From positions 1 through 6,723 of the forward strand of contig JBCCIN010000300.1 of assembly GCA_039028235.1 (NCBI GenBank): a DNA stretch of 6,723 bases. The letters are read 5' to 3'. This document shows positions 4,865 through 6,723 of this stretch, one piece after another (positions within the stretch are counted from its first letter, which is position 1; the number at the start of each line of letters is the position of its first letter). The position numbers and the translations under genes were made by a program. The notes below the pieces were generated by a model that saw only the letters and a program-made list of their open reading frames with translations, was not told the origin of the DNA and did no database searches. Source of the stretch: JANQPX01 sp039028235 (GTDB taxonomy: Bacteria; Pseudomonadota; Alphaproteobacteria; Geminicoccales; Geminicoccaceae).

Positions 4865-6723
4865 GCGACCGGCATATCCTGATCGGTGCCGCGCTGAAAG
4901 TTGCGGCGCGCTTCGGCAAAGCCGCGGATGCGCCTCTCGACCCTGTCGTTGATGCTCCCCTCCGGATAACGCTCATCCCCGGCGCGCGCGCCGGCGGGCA
5001 TGCCTGTAAGAATTTCGATGCCCTCATCGATCGTCTTGACCGAAAAAATCCTGAATCTGCCATCACGAGCCGCGTCGACGACCTCAGGCTTCAGCATCAG
5101 ATTTCGGACATTGGCGGGCGGGATCAGGACGCCCTGGTCGCCGGTGAGGCCCCGCTCCTTGCAGATCTCGAAAAAGCCTTCGATCTTCTCGTTGACCCCG
5201 CCGATAGCCTGAATCTCGCCATATTGATTGACCGATCCGGTGACCGCGAGCCCCTGCTTGATCGGCACGTCGGCGAGTGCCGACAGGAGGGCGTAAAGCT
5301 CCGTAGAAGACGCGCTGTCGCCGTCAACGCCGCCATAGGACTGCTCGAACACCAAGGTGGCGGCGAGCGACATCGGGAAGTCCTGCGCGAAGCGCGCGGC
5401 GAGAAAGCCCGAGAGGATGAGCACGCCTTTGGTGTGTAGCGGCCCGCCGAGTTCGACCTCGCGCTCGATGTCCACCACCTTGCCGCTGCCCATGCCGACA
5501 CGGGCCGTGATCCTGGTGGGCTTGCCGAAGCTGAAGCCGCCTAGTTGCAATACGCTCAGGCCATTGATCTGGCCGACTCTTGCGCCATCAGTGTCGATCA
5601 GGATCGTGTCTTCGGTGATGGTTTCGTAGGAGCGCTCGCGAATGCGGGAGAGGCGTCGATCCTGCTGATCCAGTGCTTTTTCAATATGGTCGGCGGACAG
5701 TACCTCGTCTCCGTCTTCCGCCGCCCAGAAATCCGCTTCCCTTATCAGGTCGACGACGGGGCTCATGCGTACGGAGAGCTTGTCCGATGACCCGGAAAGG
5801 CGGGCGCTATGGTCGATCACTTCAGCGACCGCCGACGCGTCGAGCGGCCGAATGTCTTCCCGGCGCGCGACCGAGCCGATCAGACGGGCGTAAAGCAGGT
5901 CTACATCCTCCTCACGCTCCAGCACCTCCTCGAAGTCGGCGGCGACTTTGAACAAGTCCGAAAAATCCGGGTCGAGACCGGCGAGCTGGTAGTAGAGGCC
6001 GCGATCGCCGAAGAGGACCACCTTGATGTCGAGCGGGATCGGCTCCGGCTCGAGCGTCGTCGTGGTCATCGGGCTGGCAGCGGCACCTGGTGCTTCGATC
6101 TTGACGCAAGCGCTGCGAAGGACCCGCTTGAGCGCCTCCCAGGCATAGGGCTCGGTGAGCAGCTTCCTCGCCTCCAACAGCAGATAGCCGCCATTGGCAC
6201 GATGCAGTGCGCCCGGTTTGATCAGGGTGAAGTCGGTCATGAGCGCGCCCATTTGCGCGCGATGTTCGATCCGCCCGACCAGATTGCCAAGCGTCGGATA
6301 GTCCTCGTAGACCACCGGCGCGCCCGTGCTGCCAGCACCTGGTCGACTTTCACCGATGTCGCCTTCAGCAGCTACATCCGCTCCGTCGCCGGCGATGATG
6401 TTAACCTGATAGCGGCGGAACCGGCCGTCATCTTGATTTTCGGGGGACGCCTGTGGAGCGCCTGGCCCCGCCGGAGCCTCCGGCGCGCCTGACGGCACGA
6501 ACATCTCGATATTGTGGATCAGATCCTTTCGGGCGCTTTCCAGGTAAGCCTGGACCGGCTCGGTCCCGTAGAACGCCTGCTCGACGTCGCGTAGGGCCTG
6601 GTTCACGGCGACCGCTGCCAGTTCCTTGTTGTAGTCGCGGATCCTGTCCCGCCGCTCCTGGTTCAGCTTCGGCAGGTCTTCCATGATCACGGCAAGTTCC
6701 TTTTGGAGCTCGCCGATGGTCTC
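4861..6723 (-). CDS. Lon-related ATP-dependent serine protease, C-terminal 620 codons (5' end outside window)
   Basis: This is the C-terminal part of a Lon-related protease of the AAA_32/YcbZ-like type. The frame stays open to the window edge (ETIGELQKELA precedes the GTG at 6690), so that GTG is internal, not the start; family members run to about 800 residues. Counting the GTG codon as 1: a helical stretch at 1-63, a low-complexity Ala/Gly/Pro linker at 65-85 and a second one at 101-124, then AAA+ core pieces YPTLGNLVGRIEH (131-143), TDFTLIKPGALHRANGGYL (152-170) with the Walker B-like LLLEA (170-174), and DPDFSDLFKV (240-249), the likely arginine-finger/sensor region. A helical lid spans about 262-350 and the Lon protease domain about 362-565. 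The dyad is Ser459 in GDSAS (codon 5314-5316) and Lys502 in GGVNEK (codon 5185-5187). They are 43 residues apart, as in E. coli Lon (S679/K722). Walker A must lie outside the window. The likely role is ATP-driven cytoplasmic protein degradation. Confidence 0.93.
   Translation of the reverse strand, partial: ETIGELQKELAVIMEDLPKLNQERRDRIRDYNKELAAVAVNQALRDVEQAFYGTEPVQAYLESARKDLIHNIEMFVPSGAPEAPAGPGAPQASPENQDDGRFRRYQVNIIAGDGADVAAEGDIGESRPGAGSTGAPVVYEDYPTLGNLVGRIEHRAQMGALMTDFTLIKPGALHRANGGYLLLEARKLLTEPYAWEALKRVLRSACVKIEAPGAAASPMTTTTLEPEPIPLDIKVVLFGDRGLYYQLAGLDPDFSDLFKVAADFEEVLEREEDVDLLYARLIGSVARREDIRPLDASAVAEVIDHSARLSGSSDKLSVRMSPVVDLIREADFWAAEDGDEVLSADHIEKALDQQDRRLSRIRERSYETITEDTILIDTDGARVGQINGLSVLQLGGFSFGKPTRITARVGMGSGKVVDIEREVELGGPLHTKGVLILSGFLAARFAQDFPMSLAATLVFEQSYGGVDGDSASSTELYALLSALADVPIKQGLAVTGSVNQYGEIQAIGGVNEKIEGFFEICKERGLTGDQGVLIPPANVRNLMLKPEVVDAARDGRFRIFSVKTIDEGIEILTGMPAGARAGDERYPEGSINDRVERRIRGFAEARRNFQRGTDQDMPVA

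Noticed and set aside
6688..6690. GTG at 6690 as the start of the Lon-like protease.
   Set aside because: The frame continues open and helical to the window edge, the family is longer, and the Walker A motif would be missing if translation began here.

Overview
The window is high-GC, gene-dense bacterial DNA. It holds five substantial coding regions plus the tail of a sixth gene. The mix of families (a PQQ-type sorbosone/glucose dehydrogenase, a monohaem c-type cytochrome, a LolD/FtsX-type ABC transporter with a DUF3299 protein, and a Lon-related protease of the AAA_32 type) fits a Gram-negative proteobacterium. An alphaproteobacterium is my best guess from base composition and protein style, but nothing seen proves it. 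I see no rRNA, tRNA, CRISPR array, insertion sequence or attachment site.

Layout. Positions 1-80 carry the last 25 codons of an unidentified plus-strand gene. Positions 103-4063 hold four minus-strand genes, transcribed in this order: ABC ATPase (4063-3404), FtsX-like permease (3407-2139, ATGA overlap with the ATPase), DUF3299 periplasmic protein (2088-1480, 50-bp gap) and PQQ-type sugar/aldehyde dehydrogenase (1413-103, 66-bp gap). With one strand, one overlap and short gaps, they are likely a single operon. Positions 4064-4396 are a 333-bp divergent intergenic region with the promoters. A membrane-anchored or secreted monohaem cytochrome c (4397-4864) reads rightward from it. The C-terminal 620 codons of a Lon-related ATP-dependent protease lie on the minus strand (4861-6723). 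Its gene meets the cytochrome gene tail to tail, the two stop codons sharing the palindrome CTAG, and it runs off the right edge of the window.

How the genes may work together. The ATPase, permease and DUF3299 protein look like one transport module of the LolD/MacB-like type, acting at the inner membrane and periplasm. From memory, a similar ATPase-permease-DUF3299 set exists in Pseudomonas aeruginosa (PA4064-PA4066), where it is reported to respond to zinc limitation. The DUF3299 protein here has a CPFC motif and an HEH motif that could bind metal. The dehydrogenase is of a type that passes electrons to the respiratory chain, and the divergent cytochrome c is a plausible acceptor. Why a transporter of this type is linked to a PQQ-type dehydrogenase is the most interesting open question here. 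The Lon-like protease is probably a separate protein quality-control gene.
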